Shown in pieces: positions 62,123 through 64,000 of a DNA stretch of 64,000 nt. Under the pieces are notes generated by a model that made no database searches, had not been told where the DNA came from, and worked only from the letters and a program-made list of their open reading frames with translations. The position numbers were made by a program, and so were the translations under genes. Source of the DNA: Candidatus Rokubacteria bacterium 13_1_40CM_69_27 (GTDB lineage Bacteria > Methylomirabilota > Methylomirabilia > Rokubacteriales > CSP1-6); contig MNEF01000106.1 in the NCBI GenBank assembly GCA_001917535.1, positions 1-64,000 on the forward strand. Reading direction: 5' to 3'. Each line of letters opens with the position of its first letter. Position 1 is the first letter of the stretch.

Positions 62123-64000
62123 ATGTTGTCGGAAAGCCGCCCGGCGAAGGTCGGCAAGTGGACGGAACCCGCTCTCCGCGTGCTCCGCGAGCGCTACCTC
62201 ACACGCAGGGATGGGGAGGTGGTGGAGACCCCGGAAGAGATGTGCTGGCGGGTGGCCCAGTCCATCGCCGCCGGCGAGGCCCGCTATGGGCGGAGCCCCG
62301 CCGCCGTGCGGGAGATCGCCGAGACCTTCTACGACATTATGGTGGACGGCTACTTCCTACCGAACTCCCCCACGCTGATGAACGCCGGGAAGGGCAACGG
62401 CCTGCAGTACTCCGCGTGCTACGTCCTTCCGGTCGGCGATTCCATGGAGGAGATCTTCGACTCCGTAAAGGCGGCAGCGATCATCCACAAATGCCTGGTC
62501 GCCGACACGTGGGTGATGAGCAACGGGCTGAACCGTCTTGTTAACGTCCGGGACGGCTGCCTAGTCCTCACTGACGCGGGCCCTTTCCACGTTAGTGCGC
62601 TGCACGACAACGGCGAACAGCCGGTCTTCGAGGTTCGGACGAACCGGGGTTACCAGATCGTCGGGACCGCCGAGCACCGCTTGCTGATAGTTGACGACGA
62701 CGGTCGCTACGGATGGCGCAAGATCGCTGATCTTCGGGAAGGCGATTGGCTCGTCATGAAGCCGGGGTCCTGGATCGGGGGTGAGACGAAGCTCCCGGAA
62801 TTCGAATTCACTAAGAAGCAGGGCGGGAACAACACCAGCTTCAGAGCCATGGAGTACCGTTTGCCACGTGAGCTGACACCGGCCCTCGCCGAGGTCATCG
62901 GGCTCTACATCGGTGACGGCTCGAATCATCGCGACGGAGTCCGCGTCACGGTCAGTCGGGAGTGTCCCGAGGTCGTCCGGAAGATCGAGGAGACCAGCCT
63001 TGCGCTGTTCGGCAAGCGAGCCTCGATCAGCTACGAGCCGCGGAAGCGCACGTTTGAAGTGGCGATATTGAGTACGCAGATCAAGGCGTGGTTCGACTTC
63101 CTCGGCCTGACGAAGGCCTCGGCCCGCGAGGCCCACGTTCCGGAGATCATCCTTCGGAGCACCGAAGAAGTGGCCTGTGCCTTCGTGCGTGGGCTCTTCA
63201 CGGCCGATGGGTGTGTCCGCAAGAATGGCCACATCACCCTGACGACGATCTCACCGCGACTGGCCGAAGACCTTCAGAGCCTGTTGCTGGCCCTGGGAGT
63301 GCCGACGCATCTGCGCAAAGATGTCTGGGCGTCGGGCTATGAGGTGTACCAGGTCTCCGTCTGCACCAAGGCGGGATTTCGGACGTTCCGGCAGAAGATC
63401 GGATTCATCGGTGGAGGCAAGGCGGCACGCCTGGCGGCGGTCGATGAGCACGCTATCTTCGTTAAGGGCGAAACGATCCCGAATCAGCGGCGGAGGCTCC
63501 GCACTTGGTATGACGGACTTCCGACGGACGTACGGCGGCAGGCGAAGAGGCTGTTCGACGACCTGCTCAATCGAGTGGCAGCTCCGAGAGAGTTGAGCCG
63601 GCAGCGGCTCGCGACCGCCCTGAAGGGCCCGGGGCCGTTCCCGTCGTTCTTCGCGGAACTGGCGGAGAAGGATTTCCTTTTCGTCCGCGTTACTGCAATC
63701 CGTTCGGCCGGCATTCGTCGTGTCTACGATCTGACTGTTCCCGAGAAGCACGCTTATATCGCAAACGGGTTTGTTGCGCATAACAGCGGGGGGGGCACGG
63801 GCTTCGCGTTCTCCCGCCTGCGCCCCAAGGACGACATCGTCACCTCTACCGGCGGTCGGGCCTCCGGGCCCGTCTCGTTCCTTCGGGTGTTCAATGGCGC
63901 CACGGAAGCCGTGAAGCAGGGAGGGACGCGCCGGGGGGCCAACATGGGGATCCTCCGGATCGACCATCCAGACATCCTCGAGTTTATCGAATGCAAGCTG
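62123..64000 (+). CDS. nrdJ: Adenosylcobalamin-dependent (class II) ribonucleotide reductase with intein (partial; C-terminus beyond the window edge)
   Basis: The frame runs off the right edge, so it is absent from the ORF track. The host protein starts after a GGGAGG site with [46 protein letters not shown] and the conserved-Cys motif [20 protein letters not shown]. After AAAIIHK the frame enters a 431-residue intein, and resumes at [42 protein letters not shown] and RRGANMGIL. The split HK/SGGGTGF is at the active-site loop of the 10-stranded barrel. The enzyme makes deoxyribonucleotides independent of oxygen. About 195 host residues are visible of the usual 700 or more. Confidence 0.95.
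   Translation, partial: MLSESRPAKVGKWTEPALRVLRERYLTRRDGEVVETPEEMCWRVAQSIAAGEARYGRSPAAVREIAETFYDIMVDGYFLPNSPTLMNAGKGNGLQYSACYVLPVGDSMEEIFDSVKAAAIIHKCLVADTWVMSNGLNRLVNVRDGCLVLTDAGPFHVSALHDNGEQPVFEVRTNRGYQIVGTAEHRLLIVDDDGRYGWRKIADLREGDWLVMKPGSWIGGETKLPEFEFTKKQGGNNTSFRAMEYRLPRELTPALAEVIGLYIGDGSNHRDGVRVTVSRECPEVVRKIEETSLALFGKRASISYEPRKRTFEVAILSTQIKAWFDFLGLTKASAREAHVPEIILRSTEEVACAFVRGLFTADGCVRKNGHITLTTISPRLAEDLQSLLLALGVPTHLRKDVWASGYEVYQVSVCTKAGFRTFRQKIGFIGGGKAARLAAVDEHAIFVKGETIPNQRRRLRTWYDGLPTDVRRQAKRLFDDLLNRVAAPRELSRQRLATALKGPGPFPSFFAELAEKDFLFVRVTAIRSAGIRRVYDLTVPEKHAYIANGFVAHNSGGGTGFAFSRLRPKDDIVTSTGGRASGPVSFLRVFNGATEAVKQGGTRRGANMGILRIDHPDILEFIECKL
62492..63784 (+). mobile_element. Intein with LAGLIDADG homing endonuclease in nrdJ
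   Basis: The intein starts at Cys ([12 protein letters not shown]), contains the block-B TAEHRLLI, and ends [21 protein letters not shown]. The C-extein begins with Ser, so the splice chemistry residues (C1, TxxH, HN, S+1) are all present. Two LAGLIDADG-type motifs, [10 protein letters not shown] and [10 protein letters not shown], indicate a homing endonuclease that looks intact (no stops or frameshifts in 431 codons). Base composition is visibly less GC-rich than the flanking extein, consistent with horizontal arrival. Confidence 0.93.

Overview
This window is very GC-rich and densely packed. Many genes overlap by 4 bp (ATGA or GTGA), and GTG starts are common. It looks like a chromosomal segment from an uncultured, diderm, probably soil or subsurface bacterium. 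The diderm evidence is a Pal lipoprotein, a TolC outer-membrane channel and a MacAB-type exporter. The mix of KorAB, an F420-type LLM oxidoreductase, TRAP and SSS transporters, B12-dependent ribonucleotide reductase and two predicted selenoproteins fits the Methylomirabilota/Rokubacteria sphere. That placement is inference from gene content, not a phylogenetic result. I see no rRNA, tRNA, CRISPR array, transposase or phage gene.

Layout. 1-5.5 kb (minus): gltD (cut by the window edge) and gltB, divergent from a LysR regulator (5.6 kb) with a T-N11-A palindrome between them, then an M24 peptidase and a CBS protein. 8.5-11.4 kb: korAB. 11.6-19.3 kb: a glycolate/lactate oxidation cluster in which glcDEF is followed by a cupin gene, lutABC-like genes and a DUF2203 gene. 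19.3-24.3 kb: HAD hydrolase, trxB, aspartate dehydrogenase (minus), a TIGR02757 protein and rmuC. 24.3-30.1 kb: sodium/solute symporter, a stand-alone GroES-like protein, M20 peptidase, Memo-like protein, DUF1285 protein, a predicted PCYCGC-family selenoprotein and a small Cys-rich protein. 30.1-36.2 kb: TRAP dctPQM plus two thiamine-diphosphate enzymes. 36.4 kb: pal. 36.9-42.9 kb (minus): an Fbp-type ABC importer downstream of MmgE/PrpD and an inositol monophosphatase. 43.0-47.9 kb: panE-like gene, two ABC exporter half-transporters and an alkyltransferase-like protein. 47.9-51.1 kb: LLM oxidoreductase, SDR, UPF0282-like metallo-hydrolase and a predicted selenocysteine peroxiredoxin. 51.2-56.8 kb: EamA transporter, SRPBCC protein, endonuclease IV, endonuclease III, a TPR protein and small membrane or secreted proteins. 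56.9-61.8 kb (minus): TolC-MacA-MacB tripartite efflux. 62.1-64 kb: class II ribonucleotide reductase carrying a LAGLIDADG intein and cut by the window edge.

The most interesting signals are two in-frame UGA codons. Each sits exactly where homologues carry a redox-active Cys, and each is followed at the right distance by a bacterial-SECIS-like hairpin with a G in the first two loop positions. Gene callers break both genes: the peroxiredoxin is split in two, and the PCYCGC protein is truncated with its CxxC-equivalent tail lost. The second theme is two families of small GC-rich double-hairpin repeats, four and three copies. Besides lying between genes they have run into coding sequences, giving repeat-encoded N- or C-terminal extensions to LutA, endonuclease IV and PanE, and possibly to aspartate dehydrogenase.

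Physiologically the window suggests a respiratory heterotroph that scavenges organic acids (glycolate, lactate, TRAP substrates, 2-oxo acids). It would feed them into KorAB and low-potential electron carriers, and use thiol/selenol redox chemistry (TrxB, Sec-peroxiredoxin, PCYCGC protein) for peroxide or thiol homeostasis.
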